A stretch of 32,774 bases of DNA from Oscillospiraceae bacterium (GTDB lineage: Bacteria > Bacillota > Clostridia > Oscillospirales > Oscillospiraceae), in assembly GCA_017518445.1 (NCBI GenBank), contig JAFWVB010000130.1, forward strand, positions 1-32,774, given 5' to 3'. A model generated the notes under the pieces. The model did no database searches. It saw nothing but the letters and a program-made list of their open reading frames with translations, and had not been told where the DNA came from. Shown piece after piece: positions 16,939 to 26,290 of the stretch; position 1 is the stretch's first letter; every line of letters begins with the position of its first letter. The translations under genes were made by a program, and so were the position numbers.

Positions 16939-17103
16939 CCGCCGAAGCGGAGGGTATCAAAAGAGAACGCTTCGTTCTCTTTTGAAACTCTCCGCGACGG
17001 TGCCAATATGGGGGTCGATTACAAGGAAATTTTCGCACAGATTTCGTTTCGTGGAAAAATTCAAAAAATACGCACGTATTTTTTAAAAGAGCTACGCTCT
17101 TTT
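16939..17103. repeat. Cluster of four inverted repeats between cysS and polA
   Basis: Four hairpins follow one another: CCGC-CGAA-GCGG (16939-16950); a perfect 13-bp stem at 16957-16969/16973-16985 (AGAGAACG...CGTTCTCT core); AAAAAATACG-CA-CGTATTTTTT (17063-17084); and AAAAGAGC-TAC-GCTCTTTT (17085-17103). The last contains the cysS stop codon in its loop region. Some may end cysS transcription, but no clear T-tail follows. The 221-base gap holds no gene that I can support. Confidence 0.8.
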
Positions 17104-18495
17104 CCACTTTACGCCCTGCGGCGTGTCCTCAAGGATTATTCCCATCGCCTTGAGCTCGTCTCGTATCCTGTCCGCCTCGCCCCAGTTTTTCTCCTGTCTC
17201 GCCCTCTGACGCGCCTCTATCATCGCGTCGATATCCGCGTCGAGATTTTCTTTGACCGCTTCGTACGGTATGCCGAGCACGTCTGAAAGCTCCGTGAATA
17301 TATCCCTGCACGCCTTGGCGAGCGCCTTTGTCGGATCATTGGCGGCGGTGAGCGCGCCGTTCGCGTCTCGCACAAGCTCGAATATCGCGGCTATCGCGTC
17401 GGCTGTGTTGAAGTCGTCGTCCATCGCCTCGTCGAATTTGTCGCGGTATTTTGATAGCCCGTCGGCAAACGATCTTTCACTGTCCGTAATATCGCCGTCC
17501 GCTCCGTTTTCAGCGAAGAAATCCATGTTTATTTTCGCGTTTCTCATGCGCTCGAGCGCATTTTGCGTCTGCTCGAGCACGTCCTTTGAGTAGTTCAGCG
17601 GACTGCGGTAATGGCTCATCAGCATAAACATGCGGATAGTGTCGTAGCCGTAAACGCCAGCCGCGTCGCGGACGGTGAAGAAGTTGCCGAGAGATTTCGA
17701 CATCTTCCGGTTGTCGATATTTATAAAACCGTTGTGCAGCCAGTAATTTACGAATTTGCAACCGTTTGCCGCCTCCGACTGGGCGATCTCGTTCTCATGG
17801 TGCGGGAACGCGAGATCCGCGCCGCCGCAGTGTATGTCGATCGTCTTTCCGAGATAGCGGTTCGACATCGCGGAGCACTCGATATGCCAGCCCGGTCTGC
17901 CGTTTCCCCACGGCGACTCCCAGTAGGGCTCGCCCGGTTTTGCAGATTTCCACAGCGCGAAATCGAGCGGGTTTTCTTTGACGTCGTTCACCTCTATGCG
18001 CGCGCCGGACTGCAGCCCCTCTATAGGCTGGTGCGACAGCTTGCCGTAATCGGCAAATTTCAGCGTGCGGTAGTAAACGTCGCCGTTTACCTCATAGGCG
18101 TATCCCTTGTCGATCAGCGTCTGCACGATGCCGATTATATTCTCTATATTCTCGGTCGCCTTCGGGTGTACCGTCGCCTCGCGCACGCCGAGACCGCGCG
18201 CGTCCGTGAAATACTCCCCTATATATTTTTCCGCCACCGCCTCGGAGGTAGTACCCTCCTCGTTCGCGCGTTTTATTATCTTATCGTCAACATCTGTAAA
18301 ATTTTGTACAAATGTCACGTCATATCCGCGGTACTCGAAATAGCGGCGCAGTACGTCGAACATGATTATCGGGCGCGCGTTGCCGACGTGTATGTAGTTA
18401 TATACCGTCGGACCGCAGCAGTACATACTCACCCTGCCCGCCTCTATCGGCGTGAATTCCTCTTTTTTCATCGTCATTGCGTTAAACAGCTTCAT
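17092..18495 (-). CDS. cysS: Cysteinyl-tRNA synthetase
   Basis: A class I synthetase that charges tRNA-Cys. The 467-residue version starts at ATG 18493-18495 (MKLFNAMTMKKEEF), the normal family N-terminus, with AAGGG about 12 bases upstream. A longer frame to 18624 overlaps pgsA and adds an Arg-rich nonsense extension. The zinc site is Cys27, Cys207 and His232/His233 region (PHHENE). The ATP motifs are HVGN (36-39) and KMSKS (264-268). It follows pgsA by 41 bases. Its last codons (AAA AGA GCG TAG) are one arm of the hairpin at 17085-17103. Confidence 0.97.
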   Translation of the reverse strand: MKLFNAMTMKKEEFTPIEAGRVSMYCCGPTVYNYIHVGNARPIIMFDVLRRYFEYRGYDVTFVQNFTDVDDKIIKRANEEGTTSEAVAEKYIGEYFTDARGLGVREATVHPKATENIENIIGIVQTLIDKGYAYEVNGDVYYRTLKFADYGKLSHQPIEGLQSGARIEVNDVKENPLDFALWKSAKPGEPYWESPWGNGRPGWHIECSAMSNRYLGKTIDIHCGGADLAFPHHENEIAQSEAANGCKFVNYWLHNGFINIDNRKMSKSLGNFFTVRDAAGVYGYDTIRMFMLMSHYRSPLNYSKDVLEQTQNALERMRNAKINMDFFAENGADGDITDSERSFADGLSKYRDKFDEAMDDDFNTADAIAAIFELVRDANGALTAANDPTKALAKACRDIFTELSDVLGIPYEAVKENLDADIDAMIEARQRARQEKNWGEADRIRDELKAMGIILEDTPQGVKWKRA

Positions 18496-18536
18496 TATCT
18501 CAAATTCCCTTTCTTTTATCGCCGCGCGCCGTGAAA

Positions 18537-19073
18537 TTACTCTTTTTTCAAAAGTATGGCGCCGTTTTTCCAAAAGTATTCTACGCCGGAAACGACGGTC
18601 GATATGACCATCACGGCGATACATATTAAATTAAGCACGCTTCCCGCCGGACAGAGTGGCGTCATCATTATACATATGCACACTATCGACGCCGCCGTCT
18701 TTATCTTGCCGGACCACGCCGCGGCTATCACATCGCCGCTTGCCGCCGCGACCATCCGCAGACCGGAAACGGCAAACTCCCTTGCGATTATGACCATGAC
18801 CGCCCACGCCGGCATCTGCCCGAACTGTATGAAAAGCAGCAGCGCGCTCGTCACCAGCAGCTTGTCCGCGAGCGGGTCCATGAATTTCCCGAAGTCGGTT
18901 ATCTGATTGCGCCGCCTCGCGATCTGTCCGTCAAGAAGATCGGTCAGGCTCGCTATTATAAACACGATGAGCGCGGGTATCTTGCTCTCAAACACGAGTA
19001 TTAGAATTATGTAAACCGGAACGAGGACTATCCGCATTATCGTCAGTTTGTTCGCTGTTGTCAATCCTGTCAC
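18537..19073 (-). CDS. pgsA: CDP-diacylglycerol-glycerol-3-phosphate 3-phosphatidyltransferase
   Basis: This membrane enzyme makes phosphatidylglycerol phosphate from CDP-diacylglycerol and glycerol 3-phosphate, the committed step to phosphatidylglycerol and cardiolipin. The CDP-alcohol transferase signature is complete: D45-xx-D48-G49-xx-A52-R53-x8-G62-xxx-D66-xxx-D70. The 178-residue length and several hydrophobic helices fit the family. The start is a GTG (19071-19073) that overlaps the rimO TGA (GTGA), with AGAAGG just upstream inside rimO, so it is translationally coupled. rimO-pgsA adjacency is common in Firmicutes. Confidence 0.95.
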   Translation of the reverse strand: MTGLTTANKLTIMRIVLVPVYIILILVFESKIPALIVFIIASLTDLLDGQIARRRNQITDFGKFMDPLADKLLVTSALLLFIQFGQMPAWAVMVIIAREFAVSGLRMVAAASGDVIAAAWSGKIKTAASIVCICIMMTPLCPAGSVLNLICIAVMVISTVVSGVEYFWKNGAILLKKE

Positions 19074-20395
19074 CTTATCCTTCTGCCGACGGGCTCCCCG
19101 TCGATCTCGTCAGTTATTATAACCGTGTAAAACCGCTCCGGCTCTATGTCTTCGCCGGCAAGCAGTATCCTGCCGTCTATATCGGGCGACTCGGCGAAGC
19201 TCCTGCCGAAAAAGAAGCCGCGCTCCGCGTCCCAGCCCTCGCACAGCACCTCGGTCTCCGTGCCGATGCGCGAGGCGTTATATTCCTCCATCACCCTGTT
19301 CTGGAGCTCCATCACGCGCTCCGCGCGCGCCGCCGCGACGTCCTCTCCGACGCGCTCCATCGCCTCCGCGGGCGTCCCCTCCTCCGGTGAGTACGGGAAT
19401 ACTCCTGCGCGCTCTATCTTCGCCTCGCGGAGAAATTCGCAAAGCTCCTCGAACTCCGCTTCTCCCTCGCCGGGAAGCCCTGTTATGAGGCTCGTTCTCA
19501 AAACGACGCCGGGTATGCGCTCTCTCAGCTTTTTGAAGAGCGCGCGTATCTCCGTTCCCGTTCCGCGTCTGTTCATGAGCTTTAATATTTTGTCGTTTAT
19601 GTGCTGTATGGGGATATCCAGATACTTGAGTATCTTGTACTCACGCGCTATAACGTCTATGAGAGCGTCATCTATCTCGTCGGGATACAGATAGTGCAGG
19701 CGTATCCACTTTAGCCCGTCTATCGCGCAGAGCTTTTCCAAAAGCTCTCCCAGAGCACGGCGTCCGTATATATCGGTTCCGTAGCGCGTTATGTCCTGTG
19801 CGATCACGATAAGCTCTCTTATGCTGGATGCGGCGAGCGCCTCCGCCTCATTTATGACGCTCTCCATCGGGCGGCTGCGGTATCTGCCTCGAAGCGACGG
19901 GATAACGCAGTAGGCGCAGCGGTTGTCGCAGCCCTCCGCGATCTTTATATACGCCCACGCGCCGCCCGTGCTGACTATCCTGCCCTCTTCTGCGTAAGGC
20001 GCGTCTATATCCCCGAAAACCGCCGTTTTTTCGGAGCCTTCAAGGCTCTTTTCGATAACGCCGACGATCTCCGTATAGCTGCCGACACCGACGATAGCGT
20101 CGATCTCCGGCAGCTCGTTCAAAAGCTGCTCCTTATACCGCTCCGAGAGGCAGCCTGCGACGATTATCCTTTTCAGCTTACCCGCCGCCTTCAGCTCTCC
20201 GAGCGAGAGTATATTCTCGATCGCCTCCATTTTAGCGCTGTCGATGAAGCCGCAGGTGTTCACGACAGCGGCGTCAGCGCCGTCAGCCTCCGGCACTATC
20301 TCGATTCCCGCGTCGTTCATAAGACAGAGCATCTGCTCGCTGTCAACAAGATTTTTCGCGCATCCGAGCGATATCAGCGCAACCTTATATGCCAT
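19070..20395 (-). CDS. rimO: Ribosomal protein S12 methylthiotransferase
   Basis: A radical-SAM enzyme that adds a methylthio group to the conserved aspartate of ribosomal protein uS12. It has 441 residues. The N-terminal MTTase domain carries three cysteines for the auxiliary 4Fe-4S cluster (C12, C48, C82). The radical-SAM triad is C156-xxx-C160-xx-C163 (GCDNRCAYC). The C-terminal TRAM domain spans about 375-441. The motifs KNLVDSE, RGRYRSRP and GLPGE fit RimO better than MiaB. AGAGGA lies 9 bases before the ATG. The gap to recX is 5 bases. Confidence 0.96.
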   Translation of the reverse strand: MAYKVALISLGCAKNLVDSEQMLCLMNDAGIEIVPEADGADAAVVNTCGFIDSAKMEAIENILSLGELKAAGKLKRIIVAGCLSERYKEQLLNELPEIDAIVGVGSYTEIVGVIEKSLEGSEKTAVFGDIDAPYAEEGRIVSTGGAWAYIKIAEGCDNRCAYCVIPSLRGRYRSRPMESVINEAEALAASSIRELIVIAQDITRYGTDIYGRRALGELLEKLCAIDGLKWIRLHYLYPDEIDDALIDVIAREYKILKYLDIPIQHINDKILKLMNRRGTGTEIRALFKKLRERIPGVVLRTSLITGLPGEGEAEFEELCEFLREAKIERAGVFPYSPEEGTPAEAMERVGEDVAAARAERVMELQNRVMEEYNASRIGTETEVLCEGWDAERGFFFGRSFAESPDIDGRILLAGEDIEPERFYTVIITDEIDGEPVGRRIR

Positions 20396-20400
20396 AATTT

Positions 20401-21036
20401 CTATTCCTCTGAATTTATTTTATATCTCTCGAGCGCGGCGCGTATTTCATCCCAAGAAAAGCCGCGCCGCAAAAGCGCTGCCGTGAGCTTTTTCACAGCC
20501 TTGGAATACGCCTCCGCTCCATCGTACGGAGACACGCATTTCAGCTTTGATTCGACAATGCGGTCTATCGCGGAGTCGTCTTCCTCTATCTCCGCCATCG
20601 CGCCGTCCCAAAGCTCTCTCGGAACGCCGCGGCGGTAAAGCTCGTCACGGACTCTGCCTTTGCCGTAGCCCTTTGCCGTGTAATGGCGGGCGATCATTTT
20701 TGAATATTCCTCATCGTCCAAAACGCCGAGCTTTTCGAGCCAGTCTGCAGTCTCCTCCGCGGCTTGTTCCTCCGCGCCCTTTTCTCCGAGCCTGTCCGTG
20801 AGCTCTTTTCTCGACATGGCGCGCATGCCAGTTATCCGCAAAGCGCGCGCGCGAAGCTCCGACCTGTCCGCGTCGCCGCGTAGAGCGGAAAGCTCTTCAT
20901 CGTCGAGATCGCGCCCGGTAAAAAGCCCGTGATCCGCGATGAGGTTTACGTTTACCTTGAGCTTGCTCCCGTCCTCAAGGTCGGCGTAATATCTGTCCTT
21001 TACCCTTTTGGACGGGGTCAGCTTTACGATCTTCAT
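20401..21036 (-). CDS. recX: RecX regulatory protein
   Basis: A 211-residue modulator that binds RecA filaments and limits their activity. The N-terminal part (about 1-60) is a beta-rich extension often seen in Firmicutes. The RecX core (about 65-200) has three-helix repeats with recognisable [28 protein letters not shown] and [14 protein letters not shown] segments. The ATG overlaps the recA TGA by four bases (ATGA), so it is coupled to recA, the textbook arrangement. Confidence 0.94.
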   Translation of the reverse strand: MKIVKLTPSKRVKDRYYADLEDGSKLKVNVNLIADHGLFTGRDLDDEELSALRGDADRSELRARALRITGMRAMSRKELTDRLGEKGAEEQAAEETADWLEKLGVLDDEEYSKMIARHYTAKGYGKGRVRDELYRRGVPRELWDGAMAEIEEDDSAIDRIVESKLKCVSPYDGAEAYSKAVKKLTAALLRRGFSWDEIRAALERYKINSEE

Positions 21037-22133
21037 CCTTCAAAATCTTCGGCGCTGACGTCGACCGCCCTGCCCGCCGCCTTCGCGGCGATCTTCGCCT
21101 GCGGCGACATGAGCTTGTAGGAATTTTCCCTTATCTGCCGCTCGATATTGTCCGCAATTTCAGGGTTTTCCGCAAGGAAGTGCTTAACGCCGTCGCGCCC
21201 CTGGATACGGTTTTCCGCGACGGTGAACCACGCGCCGCTCTTCTCGATAAGCTCGAGCTTCACGCCGAGGTCGATTATTTCGCCGAGCTTTGAAATGCCC
21301 TCTCCGTACATTATATCGAATTCCGCCTCACGGAACGGAGGCGCGACCTTGTTTTTCACGACCTTCGCCCGCGTGCGGTTTCCTACCATCTCGCCGCCGA
21401 CCTTCAGGGTCTCGATACGGCGCACGTCGATACGAACGGACGAGAAATACTTCAGCGCGCGTCCTCCGGGCGTAGTTTCGGGGTTGCCGTAGCTGACGCC
21501 TATCTTCTCGCGGAGCTGATTTATAAAGATAACTATGCAGTTTGTCTTGGATATCGTTCCGGCGAGCTTGCGGAGCGCCTGGCTCATGAGCCTTGCCACG
21601 ACGCCGACGCTCGAGTCGCCCATCTCGCCCTCTATCTCGCTTCTCGGCACGAGCGCCGCGACGGAGTCGATAACGACAACGTCAAGCGCGCCGGAGCGCA
21701 CGAGCGTTTCGGTTATGGCGAGCGCGTCCTCGCCCGTGTCCGGCTGTGATATGAGCAGGCTGTCGATGTCCACGCCGAGCGCGCGCGCATACGCGGGTTC
21801 GAGCGCGTGCTCCGCGTCGATGAACGCGACCTCTCCGCCCGCCCTCTGCGCGGACGCGAGTATCTGCAGCGCGAGCGTCGTCTTACCGGACGACTCCGGT
21901 CCGTAGATCTCGATTATCCTGCCCTTCGGCACTCCGCCGATACCGAGCGCGATGTCGAGCGAAATGGAGCCTGTCGAAATGCTCTCCACATTTACCGGCA
22001 GATCCGCGCCGAGGCGCATGATGGCGCCCTTTCCGTAGCTCTTTTCTATCTGACTTATCGCGGTCTCCAGAGCGCATTTCTTGTCGTCCGCCCTCGTCGG
22101 GGTCTCGACCGGAGTTTTTGCTTTTACAGCCAT
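21033..22133 (-). CDS. recA: Recombinase A
   Basis: It forms ATP-dependent filaments on single-stranded DNA for homologous recombination and triggers LexA cleavage. The 366-residue protein has Walker A GPESSGKT (78-85), Walker [11 protein letters not shown], the L2 loop around [21 protein letters not shown] and an acidic C-terminus (EDFEG). The AAAGGA ribosome site lies inside the last codons of prmC, and only 4 bases separate the two genes. There is therefore no room for a recA-specific promoter, and I see no LexA box immediately upstream. Confidence 0.98.
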   Translation of the reverse strand: MAVKAKTPVETPTRADDKKCALETAISQIEKSYGKGAIMRLGADLPVNVESISTGSISLDIALGIGGVPKGRIIEIYGPESSGKTTLALQILASAQRAGGEVAFIDAEHALEPAYARALGVDIDSLLISQPDTGEDALAITETLVRSGALDVVVIDSVAALVPRSEIEGEMGDSSVGVVARLMSQALRKLAGTISKTNCIVIFINQLREKIGVSYGNPETTPGGRALKYFSSVRIDVRRIETLKVGGEMVGNRTRAKVVKNKVAPPFREAEFDIMYGEGISKLGEIIDLGVKLELIEKSGAWFTVAENRIQGRDGVKHFLAENPEIADNIERQIRENSYKLMSPQAKIAAKAAGRAVDVSAEDFEG

Positions 22134-22137
22134 AGCT

Positions 22138-23028
22138 TTAATTCCTTTCTAAATCTTTATTATCGGAAGCCGCCGCGCGCAGAACACCTGCGGCGACGCG
22201 CGGGATACCCTGTGTGTCGCTGTATGTTTTTATATCCGAAAAACCGTTTTTCTTCATTATCGCGCAGACCGCATACGCCTGATTTATGCCGCACTCATAA
22301 AGCAGTCTTCCGCCGTCTTTGAGCAGCGGCGCCCACTTTTTCGTTATTTCGCGGTAGAAATCGAGCCCGTCCTCGCCGCCGTCAAGCGCCTCTCTCGGCT
22401 CGTTGTCGCGCACCGAGCCGTCGAGCGTTTCTATATCGCCCGTCGGTATATACGGCGGATTTGAAACTATCATATCAAACCTGCCGAGAAGCATGGGCGG
22501 CGTTCCTTTAGCGTCCGCGTCTATACACGTGACGGAGTGCGTCAGCCTGTTTTTGAGTACGTTTGCCCGCGCAACGCGCATCGCCTTGAGCGAGTTGTCC
22601 ACGAGCACTACATGGCTGTCAGGCACATTCGCGGCGATCGCGATGCCGATACACCCGCTTCCGGAGCAGAGGTCAAGTACGCGGTGAGAGTCCATCTCAC
22701 GAAGCTCCGCTATCGCGTGTTCAGCCAAAACCTCGGTGTCAACGCGCGGTATCAGCACGTCGCGGTTTACGGTCATGGGAAGCCCGTAAAACTCCCACTC
22801 TCCGGTCACATACGCTATCGGCTCGCCGCCGATGCGCCGCGCCGCCATCTCCGCCGCTTTCTTTTCATACTCGGAGTTTACGTATAACCCCATGTCGCGC
22901 AAAAGCTCTTCCTTTGTCTTTCCGGCGGCGGCGCAGAGTATGAGCCGCGCCTCGAGCGCGAACGTCTCTATCCCAGCCGATTTGAGCTTTTTGCGCACGT
23001 CGATGTATATGTCGTTGTATGTCTTCAA
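22138..23028 (-). CDS. prmC: Peptide chain release factor N5-glutamine methyltransferase
   Basis: It methylates the glutamine of the GGQ motif in release factors RF1 and RF2. The 296-residue protein has an N-terminal helical domain, the SAM-binding motif [14 protein letters not shown] (117-130), the catalytic NPPY (190-193) and the substrate-loop region PRVDTEVL. It starts with a TTG (23026-23028) preceded by GGGAG at about 7 bases; the conserved start of the family fits here. It lies 27 bases behind yqhQ. prfA, the common partner gene, is not in the window. Confidence 0.94.
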   Translation of the reverse strand: MKTYNDIYIDVRKKLKSAGIETFALEARLILCAAAGKTKEELLRDMGLYVNSEYEKKAAEMAARRIGGEPIAYVTGEWEFYGLPMTVNRDVLIPRVDTEVLAEHAIAELREMDSHRVLDLCSGSGCIGIAIAANVPDSHVVLVDNSLKAMRVARANVLKNRLTHSVTCIDADAKGTPPMLLGRFDMIVSNPPYIPTGDIETLDGSVRDNEPREALDGGEDGLDFYREITKKWAPLLKDGGRLLYECGINQAYAVCAIMKKNGFSDIKTYSDTQGIPRVAAGVLRAAASDNKDLERN

Positions 23029-23055
23029 TATCCCACTCCCGATCTTATATGACCG

Positions 23056-24042
23056 TTACCACCTGTCCTCGCCCTCCGTCTCCGGCAGGACGAGCCTTAA
23101 AGACTCTATCGCGCACTCTATCATGCCGTCGTCCGGCTCGTTTGTCGTGAGGCGCTGTATCTTTTTGCCGGGCCATGCGACGGCGCGCGAAAACGCGTTG
23201 TCATGACCGCCGACCCAGCGGTTTATCTCATACGTTATGCCGACGATAAACGGCAAAAGCACGAGCTTTGCCGCCACGCGCACAAGCGCCGCCAATACCC
23301 TCGGCAGCGCGGCGACTCCGGGGAACAGACTAAGTACCCACGTCATCACCGATACGACGAAAATGCTTATCACCATGACTACGACGAGAAAGCTCGTGCC
23401 GCAGCGCGGGTGAAAACGGCTCTGCTCCCGAACGTTTTCAACGGTGAGCGGCAGTCCCTTTTCATAGCAGAATATCGTCTTATGCTCCGCGCCGTGGTAG
23501 GCAAAAAGCCGCTTTATATCGTCAAGCCGCGTGACGAGCCAAAGATACGCGATAACGATAACTATGCGTATCACGCCCTCGATAACGCACCTCAGTATGA
23601 GGTGGATGCCGGACGGCAAAAGCTCGAACAGAAACGACGGCAAAAGCACGAAAAGCCCGACGGCGAGCAGCAGTCCGATTACGAGCGCGACCGATATTGC
23701 CGCCTTTTCCGCCTTTTCGCTTCCGAATTTCTTTTCGAGCCACAGGTCGAGCTTTCCGGGCTCCGTCTGCTGATCCTCCGGCAAAAGCTCCGCCGAGTAC
23801 ATCAGCGCCTTCATGCCCTTTGCCATCGAATCGATGAACATTATAACACCGCGGATTACCGGCAGACCGAGTATCGGGTATTTGTCCTTTGTAAATTTAA
23901 GTTCCTCTACCTTGCTTTTTATCGTGCCGTCGTAAAGGCGGCAGACTATCGCCTGCTTTTTGGGTCCGCGCATGAGGATGCCCTCTATGAGCGCCTGCCC
24001 GCCTATCGACGTTTTGAAATCACTGTTTTTGTTTTCCGCCAT
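23056..24042 (-). CDS. YqhQ-family (DUF1385) membrane protein
   Basis: This 328-residue membrane protein starts at ATG 24040-24042, chosen because AGAGGA lies 8 bases upstream; an in-frame ATG twelve codons earlier overlaps the kinase gene. N-terminal signature GGQALIEGILMRGP; about four membrane segments (120-145, 150-172, 217-242, 250-280); conserved HGAEHK (183-188) and HPRCGT (211-216), whose His/Glu/Cys residues suggest metal binding. The family is widespread in Firmicutes next to prmC or prfA, and its biochemical role is not settled. Confidence 0.92.
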   Translation of the reverse strand: MAENKNSDFKTSIGGQALIEGILMRGPKKQAIVCRLYDGTIKSKVEELKFTKDKYPILGLPVIRGVIMFIDSMAKGMKALMYSAELLPEDQQTEPGKLDLWLEKKFGSEKAEKAAISVALVIGLLLAVGLFVLLPSFLFELLPSGIHLILRCVIEGVIRIVIVIAYLWLVTRLDDIKRLFAYHGAEHKTIFCYEKGLPLTVENVREQSRFHPRCGTSFLVVVMVISIFVVSVMTWVLSLFPGVAALPRVLAALVRVAAKLVLLPFIVGITYEINRWVGGHDNAFSRAVAWPGKKIQRLTTNEPDDGMIECAIESLRLVLPETEGEDRW

Positions 24043-24064
24043 TATATTTCCTCTTATTCCTTTA

Positions 24065-25552
24065 TTATAACGCTTCATGCGAGTTAAGCGGCAGTTTTAC
24101 GGTCGCCAGAAGACCGCCGCCCTCCGCGTTATGCAGTACAAGCTGTCCGCCGTGGTATTTTACTATCTCGTCGCACACGGCGAGCCCTATGCCGCTTCCG
24201 CGCTCCCTCGACTGACCCTTGTAGAATTTCATCTTCACTCTGTCGAGCTCGTCCTCCGGCACGCCGGGTCCGAAATCGCGTATGCTTATCGACACCCACT
24301 GGCTGTCGAGTCCCATAGAAACGATTATGCGCTTGCCGTCCCTGCCGTATTTCGCCGCGTTGTCGAGCAGGTTCAAAAAAACCTGCTTTAACCGCTCCGG
24401 ATCGCCGTCCACGAGCGGAAGCTCCTCCTCATAAGGCTCGTAAACAAGCTCTATCTCGTCCTGCTTCAGCAGCTCGCGGTATGTGAATATCGAGTCCTCG
24501 AGTTCCACGCCGACGTCTATCTTTTCGACGTTCAACGTGAACCGCCCGTCCTGCATACGAGTAAATTCCAGAAGCTCCTCGACCATCTTAGTGAGGCGGC
24601 GCGCCTCCTTCAATATTATGCTGATACCGCGCCGCGTCTCGCCGTCAAGATTTTCGCCGTAGCTCAGCGTCTCGCCCCAGCCGGTTATCGCCGTAAGCGG
24701 CGTTCGCAGCTCGTGTGAGACGGATGATATGAACTCCGTCTGCATTTTTTCGGTCTGGCTGACCTTAGACGACATCTCGTTTATCGTGTCGACCATTACG
24801 CCGATCTCGTCTTGATACGATTTCGTTATCTGTATGCCGTAGCTTCCGGCGGCGATACGGCGCGTTATCTTCGTGATCTCCCTTATCGGGTCGACGACGG
24901 AGCGTATAAAGAACATACCGACGAATATCATCAGCACCACAACGAATACGCCGGCGAGCGAAAGCAGTGCTATCGCCTTTGTTATCTCCCTGTCAACGAG
25001 CTTTAAGCTCGTCACATATCGCATAACACCGAGCACCTGCCCGTTCGCGTTTGCATACGTCACGGGCGCGCTGACGGCGAGTATATGCTCACCCGTGCCC
25101 TTGCTGTAGCCGCGCCAGTGCGACATTTCGCCCGTGCTGAGCGCGTCTGCGACGTCCTTCGTGTCCGGCGCAAGTCCCGCACGTATCGCGTAGGACGAGA
25201 CTACGACCCTGCCCGTGCTGTTTAGAAACTGCAGCTCCATGCTGTTGGCGTCCTGAAACGACTCCGTATATCCGTATGCCGTGTCGTAATATCCGGCGCT
25301 CGTCTCCGACATATATCGCGAGACAAAATCCGCCGCCGCCTTAGCACGGTATTCCATGTTAGTCAAAACCGTCGTGTTGTAATAGTTGTATATGACGATC
25401 GAGATCGTACAGACGAGCACAACGATTATAACGGCGAGCGGCAGTATGGCATTGAGCACCCACCGCAGCGTTATGCCGCGCAGCCCTTTTAATATCTTGC
25501 CCTCTTCGTCCTCCGCCATATCCGACGGATTGCCGTCAAGTATATCGTCCAT
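24065..25552 (-). CDS. Membrane sensor histidine kinase
   Basis: A 495-residue PhoR/ResE-type kinase. The ATG at 25550-25552 is preceded by GAGGTGA at 5 bases; the GTG three codons earlier overlaps that site. Layout: cytoplasmic tail, membrane helix 33-55, extracellular sensor region 56-190 (Cache-like, with a SHWRGYSKGTGEHILAVSAP stretch), helix 193-216, HAMP 217-270, HisKA with phospho-acceptor His280 (SVSHELRTPL), and HATPase_c about 375-490 (N box LLDNAAKYG, G1 RDFGPGVPE, G2 GSGIGLAV). Its partner regulator is the gene just upstream (35-base gap). The ligand is unknown; the neighbouring lipoprotein is a candidate input (inference). Confidence 0.95.
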   Translation of the reverse strand: MDDILDGNPSDMAEDEEGKILKGLRGITLRWVLNAILPLAVIIVVLVCTISIVIYNYYNTTVLTNMEYRAKAAADFVSRYMSETSAGYYDTAYGYTESFQDANSMELQFLNSTGRVVVSSYAIRAGLAPDTKDVADALSTGEMSHWRGYSKGTGEHILAVSAPVTYANANGQVLGVMRYVTSLKLVDREITKAIALLSLAGVFVVVLMIFVGMFFIRSVVDPIREITKITRRIAAGSYGIQITKSYQDEIGVMVDTINEMSSKVSQTEKMQTEFISSVSHELRTPLTAITGWGETLSYGENLDGETRRGISIILKEARRLTKMVEELLEFTRMQDGRFTLNVEKIDVGVELEDSIFTYRELLKQDEIELVYEPYEEELPLVDGDPERLKQVFLNLLDNAAKYGRDGKRIIVSMGLDSQWVSISIRDFGPGVPEDELDRVKMKFYKGQSRERGSGIGLAVCDEIVKYHGGQLVLHNAEGGGLLATVKLPLNSHEAL

Positions 25553-25587
25553 ACGTCTCACCTCGCCTTCGTTGTAGTATCAGTCTG

Positions 25588-26274
25588 TCAGAAGCCCCAT
25601 TTATATCCGTAACCCCAGACAGTCGTTATGTACGTCGGATTTGTCGGATCGTCCTCGACCTTTATTCTGAGGCGGCGTATATTCACATCCACTATCTTCA
25701 GCTCTCCGAAGTAATTTCTGCCCCACACCGCGTTGAGTATATCCTCGCGCGAGAGCGCCTTTCCGGGGTTGTCCATAAACATCTTCATTATCGAATACTC
25801 TACCTGCGTCAGCTTTATGCGCTGTCCGTCCTTTTCGAGCGTTCTGTTGCGAACATTCAGCCTGAACGGTCCGCTCGTTATCTCAGCCGCCTCCTCCGAG
25901 ACGTCTCCGCCGAGCCTGCGGTAGAGCGCGTCGATGCGCGCCGTCAGCTCGGTCGGTGAAAATGGCTTTGTAACATAGTCGTCCGCTCCCGTCATTAGCC
26001 CCGTGACCTTGTCCATCTCCTGCGTCCGCGCGGTGAGCATTATTATGCCTATCTTCGAGTCTGTCGCCCTTATCTGGCGGCAAACCTCAAAGCCGTCTAT
26101 ATCCGGCAGCATTATATCGAGCAGCGCGACCCTTATATCGGGGTTTTTGCGGAGCTGCTCAAGCGCCTCCGCGCCGGTCGCCGCCTCTATCGGCTCATAG
26201 CCGGAACGCTTTAGATTTATTACGACAAAGCTCCTTATGCTGGCTTCGTCCTCGAGAACAAGTACCTTTTTCAT
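25588..26274 (-). CDS. OmpR/PhoB-family response regulator
   Basis: A 228-residue transcription factor. The receiver domain (1-115) has the acidic pair E8/D9, the phospho-acceptor Asp53 (LLDIMLPDIDG) and Lys103 (VTKPFSP). The DNA-binding winged helix spans about 130-228 (LTQVEYSIMKMF, LNAVWG, VDVNIRRLRIKVED, and YITTVWGYGYKW at the end). AAGGAGGGG lies about 8 bases before the ATG. It is 16 bases behind the lipoprotein gene and ahead of the sensor kinase, so the three form one unit. Target genes cannot be read from this sequence. Confidence 0.97.
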   Translation of the reverse strand: MKKVLVLEDEASIRSFVVINLKRSGYEPIEAATGAEALEQLRKNPDIRVALLDIMLPDIDGFEVCRQIRATDSKIGIIMLTARTQEMDKVTGLMTGADDYVTKPFSPTELTARIDALYRRLGGDVSEEAAEITSGPFRLNVRNRTLEKDGQRIKLTQVEYSIMKMFMDNPGKALSREDILNAVWGRNYFGELKIVDVNIRRLRIKVEDDPTNPTYITTVWGYGYKWGF

Positions 26275-26290
26275 TCTGCGCCCCTCCTTT

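Noticed and set aside
17092-18624. A 510-residue version of CysS
   Set aside because: The added 43 residues are Arg-rich, overlap pgsA and precede the conserved family N-terminus at 18495.
21033-24042. A T-box, riboswitch or LexA box ahead of prmC, recA or cysS
   Set aside because: Gaps are too short for a leader RNA, and scanning the junctions by eye gave no palindromic GAAC-N4-GTTC match.
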